In this document: piece by piece, positions 35,648-45,513 of the stretch
Numbering within the stretch: the stretch's first letter is position 1
Layout: each line of letters begins with the position of its first letter
NCBI GenBank assembly: GCA_016841605.1
Contig: JAENYV010000003.1
Location: 135,064-199,063, forward strand
DNA: 64,000 nucleotides
Source of the DNA: Dethiobacter alkaliphilus
GTDB lineage: Bacteria > Bacillota > Dethiobacteria > DTU022 > UBA8154
Reading direction: 5' to 3'
Translations under genes and position numbers: made by a program
The notes under the pieces: model-generated
Database searches by the model: none
Told to the model about the DNA's origin: nothing
Seen by the model: the letters and a program-made list of their open reading frames with translations, nothing else

Positions 35648-35673
35648 GGGAAGGCTGCTGTCTTCCCTTTTTT
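35648..35673 (+). terminator. Terminator of the selU-ylbF unit
   Basis: GGGAAG (35648-35653) and CTTCCC (35662-35667) enclose an 8-nt loop and are followed by six T. It lies 60 bp past the ylbF stop. Confidence 0.75.
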
Positions 35674-35769
35674 CAACGGTGACACACCTCTCTTGCAGGA
35701 ATAACCTTTAATGTCCCCACGACCTCCGCTTCGTAGTGGCAACGCTAAATAGTTCCGCAGCTTCGCTTA

Positions 35770-35798
35770 AAAAACGGCTGTTCCCAAAAACCGGGAAC
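35770..35798 (-). terminator. Terminator of the PrcB-like gene
   Basis: GTTCCC (35780-35785) and GGGAAC (35793-35798) pair around a 7-nt loop; on the minus strand TTTTTT follows a few bases later. It lies directly past the stop at 35802. Confidence 0.6.
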
Positions 35799-35801
35799 AT
35801 A

Positions 35802-36362
35802 TTACTTGATCACTTCTTCCTCCGCCTGATCTTCCTCCTGGTCTTCCGCTGGTTCCTCGTTGTTCTGCCGGAAAGGCGTAATGCGGCTCAGGACATGATC
35901 CTCGCTGTCGACAAATTCCCAAACAGCATTTTCATGGTCAACTGCCTGGCGGTCTACAGTAACAACATGAAAGTATTTATCCCTTGGCTCCACCAGTACT
36001 TTGACCCCCACTTCGTCGACCCGGGAGTCGACATCCATACGCTGGATTTCACCATTGACGGCAAATACGGCAATCTCCTCCGCTGCGTTAAAGGGATAAT
36101 CGGGAAGGTTTAACCCCATCTCATTAGCAACCCTGATCCATTCATCATAATCGCCAACAACAGTAAAAGATGCAGGTGAAGTAATTTCTCCCCAATCTGT
36201 CGTGGTAAAGGCCAGACCTTCTTCCAACTCAACCGGCCCGGTCGTTGTTTCCACGCGGAAAAAATTGTCGTAAACCGTAAGTCCTACCAGCAAGACCAGC
36301 AAAAACAATAGTGGAACCAGTCGTCGGGCTTCAACAACAAAAAAATTGCCTTTTCTTTTCAT
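35802..36362 (-). CDS. Membrane-anchored protein with PrcB-like C-terminal domain
   Basis: 186 residues from the ATG with GGGGGG upstream (GGGGGGATAATAATG). One N-terminal membrane span (LVPLLFLLVLLVGLTVYDNFF) anchors an extracellular domain of about 130 residues. Its pattern (EEIAVFAVNGEIQRMDV through YFHVVTVDRQAV) resembles the PrcB_C domain of protease-complex accessory proteins, but the similarity is modest. The C-terminus is very acidic (EEPAEDQEEDQAEEE). Function unknown. Confidence 0.55.
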   Translation of the reverse strand: MKRKGNFFVVEARRLVPLLFLLVLLVGLTVYDNFFRVETTTGPVELEEGLAFTTTDWGEITSPASFTVVGDYDEWIRVANEMGLNLPDYPFNAAEEIAVFAVNGEIQRMDVDSRVDEVGVKVLVEPRDKYFHVVTVDRQAVDHENAVWEFVDSEDHVLSRITPFRQNNEEPAEDQEEDQAEEEVIK

Positions 36363-36450
36363 TATTATCCCCCCTGCAAGCGCTTTCTTCCTTGATCTTA
36401 TGCAGAGGGTAATCAAGATATGACCAACCCTTAATTAAAAAACGAAATTT

Positions 36451-37791
36451 TTACCCGACAAATTGCCCCTGGAGAAAACCGCTCAAGCTCTCTTCCAGAC
36501 GAATATTCAGCATATTTCCTCTCCAGTTCCCTTCACCCAATTTAACTTTAACACGGAGGTAATTGGAAGTAAGGCCTTCCCAGAGCCCCTTCCCTTCCGA
36601 AAGATTTTCCTCTTTTTCCAGAAGAACGGAAAGAGTACGTCCTAAAAAAGCATCCTGGAAAGAGCGGGCAAGTTCTTCTCCCAATAAGATCATTTTTCTA
36701 CTCCGCCTTTCCTTCTCTTCGGGCGGAACTTGCGGAGTCATTTGGGCAGCCCCGGTTCCCTTACGGGGAGAGAATTTAAAAACATGAAGACGGCTGAAGG
36801 CTGAACGCCGCACAAATTCCAGGCCTTGCTGAAAGTTATCCTCGCTCTCTCCGGGGAATCCTACTATTATATCTGTACTTAGCGCCAGATCCGGAATTGC
36901 ACCGTATAATCTCTTCAATAACTTGCTAAAATACTCAGTTTGATAGGGTCGTCCCATCCTCCGTAAAATAGTATCGTCTCCGCTTTGCAGCGGGATATGA
37001 AGATGACGGCAAATTTTCTCATTCCGACAAATCGTTTCGATTAAATCTTCCTGAATATCCGTCGGTTCCAGAGAGCTCAAACGAATCCTTTCAATACCTT
37101 CCACAGATACGGCCATTTGCAAAAAGGAAGCTAAATTTATGCGGGGGGTAAGATCAATACCGTAAAGCCCCAGGTGAATTCCCGTCAGAACTACTTCCTT
37201 AAAACCGCTGCGCCCTATTTCCCGCAGATAATGTATTCCTCTCTCCGGGGTGAGACTGCGTAGCGGTCCTCTGGCCAGGGGAATGACACAATACGTACAA
37301 AACTGCCGGCAGCCGTCCTGTATCTTTAAGAAAGCCCTGGTTCTCCCCTGTTCGGGGGTCCAGGGCATCTCTTCAAAAACTTCTTTCGTTTCCCCAGTGT
37401 AAGGACGAACCCGGTTTCTTTCTATTTTTCCTGCTGCTTTTTCTTTAACCAGCTCAGGTAAGAGCAGCCTTTCTCCAGTGCCGGTAAAAAGGTCCACCTC
37501 CGGAAGCAATTCAGCTTCTTGCGGATCGACCTGTGGGTAACACCCTGTCATAACTACCAAAGCCTCAGGGTTTGCCTTTTTAAGTCTGCGAATCAGTTGT
37601 CTGGATTTCCGGGCAGCCTGATGGGTGACCGTACAAGTATTGACAATGTAAACATCTGCTATTTCCTCATCTTCAACCACAGTAAAACCATGCCGGCGAA
37701 ATTGCTCTTTTAAAGCTTCCGACTCAAAATAGTTTACTTTACAACCCAGCGAATATATGGCTGTTTTTAATTGTTCGGGAGGCCTGTTCAA
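36451..37791 (-). CDS. mtaB: tRNA t6A37 methylthiotransferase MtaB
   Basis: About 446 residues. The MTTase N-terminal domain has its three cysteines (YSLGCKVNYFESE, VNTCTVTHQAARKS, MTGCYPQVD). The radical-SAM motif is CRQFCTYCVIP, and a TRAM domain ends the protein. The YSLGCKVN start assigns it to MtaB rather than MiaB. It adds the 2-methylthio group to t6A at position 37 of Lys tRNA. I start it at the TTG with AAAGGGG upstream, which avoids overlap with rsmE. It is the last gene of the hrcA-dnaJ-rsmE run, as in Bacillus (yqeV). Confidence 0.92.
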   Translation of the reverse strand: MNRPPEQLKTAIYSLGCKVNYFESEALKEQFRRHGFTVVEDEEIADVYIVNTCTVTHQAARKSRQLIRRLKKANPEALVVMTGCYPQVDPQEAELLPEVDLFTGTGERLLLPELVKEKAAGKIERNRVRPYTGETKEVFEEMPWTPEQGRTRAFLKIQDGCRQFCTYCVIPLARGPLRSLTPERGIHYLREIGRSGFKEVVLTGIHLGLYGIDLTPRINLASFLQMAVSVEGIERIRLSSLEPTDIQEDLIETICRNEKICRHLHIPLQSGDDTILRRMGRPYQTEYFSKLLKRLYGAIPDLALSTDIIVGFPGESEDNFQQGLEFVRRSAFSRLHVFKFSPRKGTGAAQMTPQVPPEEKERRSRKMILLGEELARSFQDAFLGRTLSVLLEKEENLSEGKGLWEGLTSNYLRVKVKLGEGNWRGNMLNIRLEESLSGFLQGQFVG

Positions 37792-37805
37792 AAAAGTAAC
37801 CCCTT

Positions 37806-38552
37806 TCACCAATCATAGTAGTACATAAGAATGGAGAGAACAGCTATGGGGGCTGTTTCTGCCCTTAATATACGGGGACCCAGACCTACAGCATGCACTC
37901 CCGGAATCTTCCGCATTTGACCCATTTCTTTCTCAGAAATTCCGCCTTCCGGGCCGATAAAAAGTCCTATTTTTTGCAGTCCCCCCGGCAGTGTTTCCAG
38001 GGTTTGACGTAAACCGATATTTTTTTCTTCTTCCCAGGGGACAATAATCGCATCAAGTTGTTCTTTCTGCCAGTAGAGCAGCATCTCATCAAATTCAAAA
38101 GGCAGTGTGACGGGAGGAATCAAGCTCCGACGACACTGCCCCGCGGCAGACCCGGCTACATTTTGCCAGCGTCTACCTTTTTCTTCTTTCTTTTGCCTGG
38201 GCAACCTGAGAATAGATCTCTCCGCCAGAACAGGAATAATTTTTTTTACTCCGAGTTCAACGGATTGTCGAATGACCTGATCCATCTTTTCTCCTTTAGT
38301 AATTCCGGGGAAAAGAGTCACATCCAGGACAGGTTCGTTTGTAGAAACCGCGGCCCCCAGGATGACGGCTTCCCCCTTCTGTTCTTCCAGCCTTTCGAGA
38401 CGGGCTTGAAAAGCTCTCCCCTTTCCATCCGACAGTATCAGCAGGTCGCCTTTGCGCGAGCGAAGAACTTTCAGATGACGGAGAACATCCTGGGGGAGGC
38501 AAACATTAGTTTGTTGAAATGCTTCAGGAGAGAGAAAAAACCAAGGTCCCAT
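37806..38552 (-). CDS. rsmE: 16S rRNA (uracil-1498-N3)-methyltransferase RsmE
   Basis: 248 residues. It has the PUA-like N-terminal region (LRSRKGDLLILSDGKGRAFQ) and the SPOUT fold with GLFIGPEGGISEKEM and LGPRILRAETAPIAVLS, the RsmE knot motifs. The start at the ATG with GGAG upstream (MGPWFF) is preferred to longer in-frame starts. It lies directly after dnaJ; prmA, which separates the two in Bacillus, is absent here. Confidence 0.93.
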   Translation of the reverse strand: MGPWFFLSPEAFQQTNVCLPQDVLRHLKVLRSRKGDLLILSDGKGRAFQARLERLEEQKGEAVILGAAVSTNEPVLDVTLFPGITKGEKMDQVIRQSVELGVKKIIPVLAERSILRLPRQKKEEKGRRWQNVAGSAAGQCRRSLIPPVTLPFEFDEMLLYWQKEQLDAIIVPWEEEKNIGLRQTLETLPGGLQKIGLFIGPEGGISEKEMGQMRKIPGVHAVGLGPRILRAETAPIAVLSILMYYYDW

Positions 38553-38589
38553 TCGTATCTCCATGTTATGACGATAAGTTATGACGATT

Positions 38590-39735
38590 TTATGACGATT
38601 TACCGCCAAGGGTATCTTTGACCCGATGAATAAATCCTTTTTCCTGGCTTGCCGAAATATCCAAACCGCTTACCTGGGCAAATTCTTGAAGTATTTTTTT
38701 CTGTTTTGTACTGAGTCGCCTGGGGACTTCAACATTTATCTTAACCAGTTGGTCCCCCTTTCCAAATCCTCTTATACTGGGAACTCCTTTACCTTTTAAT
38801 CGAAAAACCGCTCCCGGTTGAGTTCCTTCGGGAATGCGCAATTTTGTCTTGCCGTCAATGGTCGGGATTTCAATTTCTCCCCCCAAAGCTGCATAAACAA
38901 AGCTAAGGGGTATTTCGCAAAGCAGATCATTATCCTGGCGCGTAAAAACTTCATGGGAACGAACAAAAATTACAACATAAAGATCTCCCGGAGGACCGCC
39001 TTTTTTACCGGCTTCCCCTTCTCCGGTTATTCTTATCTTCGAACCGTTATCCAGCCCTGCCGGCAACTTTACCTCAATTTTTCTTTCGCGGCTTACCCGT
39101 CCCTCTCCCCGGCATTTTGGGCAGTGCTCTTTAATAATACGCCCCTCTCCGTGACAGGCCCCACAGGGTTTAACACTGATAAAACTGCCAAAAGCTGTAT
39201 TTCTTGAAACTTGCTGCTGTCCCGTTCCATGACAAACCTGGCATGTTACAGGTTCCGATCCGGCTTTTGCACCGCTTCCTCCACATTCCGGACAATTCTC
39301 CAGACGGTGCAGACGGATGAAGGTATCTTTCCCCTTGACAGCTTCTTCCAGCGTAATTTCAAGATCATAACGCAAATCAGATCCCCGCTGAGGCGCAGAT
39401 TCCGATGCGCGCCGCCCTGTAGAAAAACCGCCCCCGAAAAATGCGTCAAAAATGTCCTCAAACCCTGAAGTAAAGCCCCGCATGTTGTCAAACCCGCCAA
39501 AGCCCTGAAAAGATTCTTCCTGGTGGCCAAAACGGTCATAGTTTGCCCTTTTCTTGGGATCACAAAGGACATCGTACGCTTCTTTAATTTCTTTAAATTT
39601 TTCTTCTGTTTTCTTATCTCCAGGGTTAACATCGGGGTGGTACTGCCGGGCCAGCTTCCGATAAGCTTTTTTTATCTCTTCCGGCCCGGCTTCCCTGTTA
39701 ATACCAAGTACTTCATAATAATCCCGCTTAGACAT
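38590..39735 (-). CDS. dnaJ: Chaperone protein DnaJ
   Basis: 381 residues. The J domain (residues 4-68) has the HPD motif ([12 protein letters not shown]). A Gly/Phe-rich stretch follows ([16 protein letters not shown]). The zinc domain has four CxxCxGxG-type repeats ([43 protein letters not shown]), and a substrate-binding C-terminus ends it. It stimulates DnaK ATPase and delivers clients. Part of the hrcA-grpE-dnaK-dnaJ heat-shock run. Confidence 0.97.
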   Translation of the reverse strand: MSKRDYYEVLGINREAGPEEIKKAYRKLARQYHPDVNPGDKKTEEKFKEIKEAYDVLCDPKKRANYDRFGHQEESFQGFGGFDNMRGFTSGFEDIFDAFFGGGFSTGRRASESAPQRGSDLRYDLEITLEEAVKGKDTFIRLHRLENCPECGGSGAKAGSEPVTCQVCHGTGQQQVSRNTAFGSFISVKPCGACHGEGRIIKEHCPKCRGEGRVSRERKIEVKLPAGLDNGSKIRITGEGEAGKKGGPPGDLYVVIFVRSHEVFTRQDNDLLCEIPLSFVYAALGGEIEIPTIDGKTKLRIPEGTQPGAVFRLKGKGVPSIRGFGKGDQLVKINVEVPRRLSTKQKKILQEFAQVSGLDISASQEKGFIHRVKDTLGGKSS

Positions 39736-39784
39736 TATCCGCCCACCCTTTTATACAGCCTTAAAATTTTTATTTCTTTTTCGA

Positions 39785-41644
39785 CTACTTTTTATCGTCA
39801 TCATCCACGACTTCGTAATCGGCATCCACCACATCATCCTGCTTTCCTCCGCCCGCTGCTCCGCCTCCCGGACCGGCGTTCTCTCCTCCCGTTCCGGCTT
39901 GCTGTTCATTTCTTACCTGTTCATAGAGAAGGGAAGATATTTCGTGGAGGCTGGAATTGAGGGAATCCGTGGCAGCTTTTATTTTTGAAATATCATCGCC
40001 GCCGGCAGCATCCTTCAGTTCCTGGATTGCTTTCTCCAGCTTTTCCTTTTTATCCCCGGTAATTTTTTCACCGAGTTCACGTATAGTTTTTTCCGCTGAG
40101 TAAACGAGAGAATCGGCCTGGTTTTTCGCTTCGGCCAGTTCTTTGCGTTTCTTATCCTCCTCGGCATTCTGTTTGGACTGTTTCACCATATCTTCAATGT
40201 CCTCATTAGAGAGACCCGACGAAGCGGTGATGGTCACTTTTTGTTCTTTTCCGGTCCCGAGGTCCTTGGCGGAAACATTAACGATTCCGTTAGCATCTAT
40301 ATCAAAGGAAACCTCGATTTGCGGTATGCCGCGGGGAGCCGGGGGAATCCCGTCCAGCATAAAGCGGCCGAGGGTTTTGTTATTCGCGGCCATGGGACGT
40401 TCTCCCTGGAGCACGTGAATCTCCACACTGGTCTGGCTATCCGCGGCAGTAGAAAAGATTTGTTTTTTTGAAGTGGGAATTGTTGTATTACGTTCAATAA
40501 TTTTGGTAAAAACCCCGCCCAGAGTCTCAATCCCCAAAGAAAGCGGTGTTACATCCAGGAGCAGGACATCTTTTACCTCTCCGGAAAGGACGCCTGCCTG
40601 AATAGCGGCACCCATAGCGACCACCTCATCAGGGTTGACTCCCCGGTGGGGATCTTTACCCAGAATATCTTTGATAACCTTTTGAACAAAGGGTACCCTT
40701 GTTGACCCTCCTACCAGCAGCACTCTGTCAATACCGGAAGGATCAAGCCCCGCATCGGAAAGAGCCCGTTTGATCGGCCCGACCGTCTTATCCACCAGGT
40801 CGGAAATCAGTTCTTCAAATTTTGCCCGCGTAAGATTAAGATCCAAATGCTTGGGACCGTCTGCCGTAGCTGTAATAAAGGGAAGATTTATGTTTGTAGT
40901 GGTGACGGTAGACAGCTCTATCTTCGCTTTTTCGGCAGCATCTTTTAAACGCTGCAGCGCCATGCGATCTTTCCCTAAATCAACACCTGTTTCTTTTTTA
41001 AACTCAGATACCAGATAATCGGTAATTCTCTGGTCGAAGTCATCCCCGCCCAGACGGTTATTCCCGCTGGTTGACTTCACTTCAAAGACCCCTTCACCGA
41101 GTTCAAGGATGGAGACGTCAAACGTACCTCCACCCAAATCGTAAACCAGAATAGTATGGTCTTCCCCTTTATCCATACCATAAGCCAGGGCAGCCGCTGT
41201 CGGTTCGTTGATAATGCGCAGAACTTCCAGTCCGGCTATTTTCCCGGCATCCTTGGTAGCCTGCCTTTGACTGTCACTAAAGTAAGCAGGGACAGTAATG
41301 ACCGCCTTATCAACTTTTTCTCCGAGATAACTTTCAGCATCTGTTTTAAGTTTTTGCAAAATCATGGCGGAGATTTCTTGTGGCGTATAATTCTTGCCGT
41401 CAATTTCAACTTTGTAGTTTGAGCCCATTTCCCTCTTGATGGAGGCAATGGTACGTTCAGGGTTGGTAATTGCCTGCCGTTTGGCAACCTGACCGACAAT
41501 CCTCTCTCCATCCTTTGTAAAAGCAACAACCGAAGAAGTCAACCTGCTGCCTTCCGCGTTAGAGATAATCTCAGGTTCTCCTCCAACCAAAACAGCGATA
41601 ACAGAGTTGGTTGTTCCCAGGTCAATACCTACTACTTTTGACAT
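39785..41644 (-). CDS. dnaK: Chaperone protein DnaK (Hsp70)
   Basis: 619 residues. The start [16 protein letters not shown], the phosphate motif [18 protein letters not shown] and [14 protein letters not shown] identify the actin-like ATPase. The substrate-binding domain ([18 protein letters not shown]) and a Gly/acidic tail ending VVDDDDKK follow. It folds and refolds proteins with DnaJ and GrpE. Expression is expected to be controlled from the CIRCE site upstream of hrcA. Confidence 0.98.
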   Translation of the reverse strand: MSKVVGIDLGTTNSVIAVLVGGEPEIISNAEGSRLTSSVVAFTKDGERIVGQVAKRQAITNPERTIASIKREMGSNYKVEIDGKNYTPQEISAMILQKLKTDAESYLGEKVDKAVITVPAYFSDSQRQATKDAGKIAGLEVLRIINEPTAAALAYGMDKGEDHTILVYDLGGGTFDVSILELGEGVFEVKSTSGNNRLGGDDFDQRITDYLVSEFKKETGVDLGKDRMALQRLKDAAEKAKIELSTVTTTNINLPFITATADGPKHLDLNLTRAKFEELISDLVDKTVGPIKRALSDAGLDPSGIDRVLLVGGSTRVPFVQKVIKDILGKDPHRGVNPDEVVAMGAAIQAGVLSGEVKDVLLLDVTPLSLGIETLGGVFTKIIERNTTIPTSKKQIFSTAADSQTSVEIHVLQGERPMAANNKTLGRFMLDGIPPAPRGIPQIEVSFDIDANGIVNVSAKDLGTGKEQKVTITASSGLSNEDIEDMVKQSKQNAEEDKKRKELAEAKNQADSLVYSAEKTIRELGEKITGDKKEKLEKAIQELKDAAGGDDISKIKAATDSLNSSLHEISSLLYEQVRNEQQAGTGGENAGPGGGAAGGGKQDDVVDADYEVVDDDDKK

Positions 41645-41707
41645 TTTAAACCCTCCTTATTAAATATTAAAACAGTTAGTAATAACTCTAATAATTATTT
41701 TCACAGT

Positions 41708-42334
41708 TTATTCACAAGAAACTTTGACCATACTTACCCGCAAAACTTTATCTTTCATCAGATATCCCTTTTGAATTTCTTGAAGAACAGTTCCGGGAGC
41801 ATGTTCCGAATCTTTCTCCTGAAGGACAGCTTCATGATAATTGGGATCAAAAGGCTTTCCCCGGCATTCAATGGGGACGACACCCTCTTTTTCCAGAATT
41901 TCTGTAAACTGCCTGGTAATCATGGATAGTCCTTCCACAACAGCATCTCTTGCTTCAGCTGAAGCGGAGGAAGCTCTCTCCAGGTTATCCAACACCGGCA
42001 ACAACTTTTGAATAAAACCAAAGTTTGCGTATTCTTCCAGCGTCTCTTTTTCCATCCGCATCCGCTTGCGATAATTATCAAAATCAGCCTGCAGTCTGAG
42101 CAATCTCCCGGTTAATTCCTGTTTTTCCTGCTCTATCTCCTCTATTCTAGACTGCAACTCAGCTGCTCTATCCGGAGAATTATCTCCGGTCTCTTCCACC
42201 GTCGTACTTTCCGCCCCATTGACCGGGATTTGCCCTCCTTCATCATTTTCCTTCAGATTAGTATTAATAACTGAATCTTCCCCAGGTTGTTTTTCCTCCT
42301 CCTTATCCGGAGGAAAGTGCCGGTCTTTTTCCAT
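41708..42334 (-). CDS. grpE: Nucleotide exchange factor GrpE
   Basis: 208 residues from the ATG preceded by GGCGGTGA; the frame is open further upstream into hrcA without a site. A charged, disordered N-terminus leads to a long coiled coil (RIEEIEQEKQELTGRLLRLQ) with RLQADFDNYRKRMRMEKE, and a beta-domain with PFDPNYHEAVLQEKDSE. It releases ADP from DnaK. Confidence 0.96.
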   Translation of the reverse strand: MEKDRHFPPDKEEEKQPGEDSVINTNLKENDEGGQIPVNGAESTTVEETGDNSPDRAAELQSRIEEIEQEKQELTGRLLRLQADFDNYRKRMRMEKETLEEYANFGFIQKLLPVLDNLERASSASAEARDAVVEGLSMITRQFTEILEKEGVVPIECRGKPFDPNYHEAVLQEKDSEHAPGTVLQEIQKGYLMKDKVLRVSMVKVSCE

Positions 42335-42374
42335 CAAATTTATCACCGCCTTTTTAGCTTTTCTTGACCCTCTT

Positions 42375-43394
42375 TTATAATTTTTGTAAAGAATTAACGA
42401 CATGCTGCAGGACGGCCACAGTTTTGGAGTACTCCATCCGGGTAGGCCCCAGCAACCCAATCGTGCCGACAACTTCTTTCCCGAGACAATAAGTAGTCAT
42501 GACAAGACTACATTCCTGGACCTCTTTCAGAACATTTTCTTTGCCTATTTTAATAACTACGCCTTCTACACCGACTACTGGACTGGCCAGTAATGTTGCG
42601 AGCAGGGAATGCTGCTCAAAGAGAGTAAGCAAAGCTTTTACTTTTTCAATATCCCCAAACTCGGGTTGATTTAGTATATTGGTCGTTCCACCGAGGAAAA
42701 CTCTTCTTTCATCCTCCGCGAGACTTTCCTCCAATAAAGTAAAAGTATCCTCCAGAAATTTAACATGAAAGTATAGGTCCCGGCGTAGTTCCCGAATTAA
42801 GGTTGCAGTAATTCTGTCTATGGTCAAACCCTTTAATTTACTGTTAAGGTAGGAGACAATACGGCTTAGTTCACTTATAGACAAAGTTTGGGGTAGGTTT
42901 ATCAATTTATTTTTCACAAAACCGGTATCCGTCACCAGGACAAGTAAGCCTCTTTGCATATCTACAGGCATAATTTGGAGTTTCTTAAAAGCGCTCTTTT
43001 TTAAGTGCGGTCCTAGAATTAACGAAGTATAATTGGTCAAAGAAGAAAGAAGCTGGGATGTATGTTTAATAATCTCTTCAATTTCTCTTAGTTTGCGATC
43101 ATGAAATACTTTTCTGATCGACACTTTCTCTTCATCCTTTAAAATTTCTGCCTCCATAAGCTCATCCACATAAAAACGATATCCTTTTTGGGAGGGAATT
43201 CTTCCTGCGGAGGTATGTGGCTGAACAAGATAACCCATTTCCTCCAGATCGGCCATCTCATTTCTTATGGTGGCAGGACTTAATCCAATTTTATAGCGCC
43301 TGGCGATGGTTCTTGAACCTACAGGTTGGGCTGCTTTGACATAATCGATAACCACTGCTCGCAGGATCTCTTTCTTCCGGGCACTGAGACTCAT
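42375..43394 (-). CDS. hrcA: Heat-inducible transcription repressor HrcA
   Basis: 339 residues. The N-terminal winged helix (YVKAAQPVGSRTIARRYKIG) is followed by LSPATIRNEMADLEEMGYL and TSAGRIPSQKGYRFYVDEL, the HrcA signature. The GAF-like middle and C-terminal part (EVVGTIGLLGPTRMEYSKTV) complete it. It represses the operon by binding the CIRCE element 28 bp upstream of its start, with GroEL as modulator in other Firmicutes. Confidence 0.96.
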   Translation of the reverse strand: MSLSARKKEILRAVVIDYVKAAQPVGSRTIARRYKIGLSPATIRNEMADLEEMGYLVQPHTSAGRIPSQKGYRFYVDELMEAEILKDEEKVSIRKVFHDRKLREIEEIIKHTSQLLSSLTNYTSLILGPHLKKSAFKKLQIMPVDMQRGLLVLVTDTGFVKNKLINLPQTLSISELSRIVSYLNSKLKGLTIDRITATLIRELRRDLYFHVKFLEDTFTLLEESLAEDERRVFLGGTTNILNQPEFGDIEKVKALLTLFEQHSLLATLLASPVVGVEGVVIKIGKENVLKEVQECSLVMTTYCLGKEVVGTIGLLGPTRMEYSKTVAVLQHVVNSLQKL

Positions 43395-43421
43395 TCCTGC
43401 CTCCCCCTTGCTTACTTAAAA

Positions 43422-43448
43422 TTAGCACTCCGGTGTTGAGAGTGCTAA
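43422..43448. promoter_or_regulatory. CIRCE element
   Basis: TTAGCACTC (43422-43430), 9-bp spacer, GAGTGCTAA (43440-43448): a perfect match to the CIRCE inverted repeat bound by HrcA. It lies upstream of hrcA and commands the hrcA-grpE-dnaK-dnaJ genes. Confidence 0.97.
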
Positions 43449-43504
43449 GGCCCTGTCTAAACAATACCATCACCTTAAAATTTTGTCAAGATTAACTCAC
43501 CATA

Positions 43505-45274
43505 TTAAGGATAATCCCTGAAAAATATAAATTCAACCCTGCTATTAGTCCGGACATCAAAAAGCCCATCTTCACAGATCCGGAAAAAGGGAATAGCCGG
43601 GGTAGTCAGAGTCATCAGAGTTAAATGGGTATTTTCAAAAGGAGATCCCAGATCAGCCGCCGCCTGTTGAAACTTTTCCAATTTTTGGAGAAGGTCTTCG
43701 ATAGGTTGGTCGCTGGAAAAACCTCCAACAGGCAGGGGCAGCTCGGCAAGAATGCTGCCGTCAGCGCAAACTACCGCCCCACCATGCAACTCCACAACTC
43801 TATTAACAGCCAGCGCTAAATCCCCTTCGTCGGCTCCCACAGCGACGATATTTGTCAGATCCCAGGCCATGCTGCTGGCCAAAGCTCCTCTTTTTATTTT
43901 AAATCCTTTGATTAAGCCTGTGAACTGCTTCCCCGGATTGGCCTGAAAATCAATGCAGGAAACTTTTAAAAGGTCTCTTGCGGGGTCGACTTTAATAATC
44001 CCGGCAGAGACTGGAACAATAAGGCGGCTCTCCTGCGTTACCAGTTCCGCAACTTGATCAATGACCCGAACCTTTACGGAATTAATATCAGCAGAAACCC
44101 GGAGCATAAAATCATCCGGGGCAAACTTTTTCGTCAAGCGGATAGCCTGGCGTGTCCATGCCGGAAAAGCATGTTTTCTCGGCTGCACAAGCAGTTCCCC
44201 CCGACACGCGATAACCCTTCCATTGCTGATCACGTACTCTGCATTAATGTTGTACAAGTCCGGCAGAATAACTATATCCGCGTATTTTCCCGGAGCAATC
44301 CCCCCAACGCGATCATCCAGTTTTAGATATCTGGCGGGATTTATTGTGGCCATTTGAATAGCCGAAACAGGATCAAATCCCAGATCAACAGCTTTTTGCA
44401 GGATGACCTCCATATGCCCTTTCTCAACCAGCTGTTTAAGGGTCACGCCATCTGAAACCAGTGCCAAGTGCCGCAGATCCAGTTTCTTCTCTTTTATTTC
44501 GGCAATAGCTGCAAGATCCTGGCGGGTTTCTCCCTCTCTTGCCAAAACATATATTCCCAAACGGAGCCTCTCGATTACTTCATCCATTGTCGTGGGTTCA
44601 TGACAGGAAGAAACTCCGCCGGCGATATAAGCGGCAAGTTTATTTCCTTTTGCCCCGGCAGAATGTCCGGCAACTATCTTCCCCTCTTTGAAGGTCTCTT
44701 CCATAAGTTCCAGAAGCCTTCTGTCCTCCTCAACTACAGGCAACCAGAATGTTTCTCCCATTCCCAAAATATCATCCCTTTGGAGAAGCTCCCTGAACTT
44801 TTCTTTATTGAACATTTTCGCCCGGGTTCCGGAGCTAAAAGTAAACATGGACGGGACAACGCCAAAAATCTTAACCGGCTGGTCTTGGCAGGATTCCATA
44901 TATTCAATAATCCCCTGGTATCCCAGAGGGAAAGCTATCTCCATCAATTCGGTAACAATAGTGGTAGTGCCCCCCCTCATACCGTACCTGAGAAACTCGC
45001 TCACTGAACAATAAAATAACATGTGGGCATGGCTGTCGATAAATCCGGGAACAATAATTTTCCCCGCAGCATCGATTATCTCTGTACCCGGCCCCACTGT
45101 CTGCCGGACATTCTTCCCCACATAAGCAATCCGCTCTCCCTTTACAGCTAACCCATACCCTTCCAACAATTCTCCTGTATAGACATTGAGGAGTATTCCG
45201 TTAACAATCGCCAAATCTGCTTTCTCACTGCCTGAAGCTGTTCTGATTAATGCTGTTCTTTCCTGAAGATTCAT
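43505..45274 (-). CDS. ade: Adenine deaminase
   Basis: 589 residues from the ATG with GGAGGTATTGG upstream. Amidohydrolase metal motif: GFIDSHAHMLF. GMRGGTTTIVTELMEIA, VAGHSAGAKGNKLAAYIAGG and SCHEPTTMDE follow, as in Ade. A C-terminal adenine-deaminase domain has VAVGADEGDLALAVNRV. It hydrolyses adenine to hypoxanthine and ammonia for purine salvage or use. It stands between hrcA and the TPR-pseudokinase on the same strand. Confidence 0.92.
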   Translation of the reverse strand: MNLQERTALIRTASGSEKADLAIVNGILLNVYTGELLEGYGLAVKGERIAYVGKNVRQTVGPGTEIIDAAGKIIVPGFIDSHAHMLFYCSVSEFLRYGMRGGTTTIVTELMEIAFPLGYQGIIEYMESCQDQPVKIFGVVPSMFTFSSGTRAKMFNKEKFRELLQRDDILGMGETFWLPVVEEDRRLLELMEETFKEGKIVAGHSAGAKGNKLAAYIAGGVSSCHEPTTMDEVIERLRLGIYVLAREGETRQDLAAIAEIKEKKLDLRHLALVSDGVTLKQLVEKGHMEVILQKAVDLGFDPVSAIQMATINPARYLKLDDRVGGIAPGKYADIVILPDLYNINAEYVISNGRVIACRGELLVQPRKHAFPAWTRQAIRLTKKFAPDDFMLRVSADINSVKVRVIDQVAELVTQESRLIVPVSAGIIKVDPARDLLKVSCIDFQANPGKQFTGLIKGFKIKRGALASSMAWDLTNIVAVGADEGDLALAVNRVVELHGGAVVCADGSILAELPLPVGGFSSDQPIEDLLQKLEKFQQAAADLGSPFENTHLTLMTLTTPAIPFFRICEDGLFDVRTNSRVEFIFFRDYP

Positions 45275-45513
45275 TACCAATACCTCCATTTTATAACCAA
45301 TATGCTCTTTTCACTCCGAGTAAAAATAAATTAAAATCAAATATTCACATATTTTCTCCAATTCGTGCATTTTTTCCTGCAACTTGACGTCCTGACTGCA
45401 TGGTAAGCTTCCGGTCTGCATCTCGCCGGGACTTTGCACGGCCGGAAAAAATCGCACCTTGCCCGACGCTTCACCCGAGCTCCTGGTGTATACGATCTTT
45501 CGCTGTAGTGCTA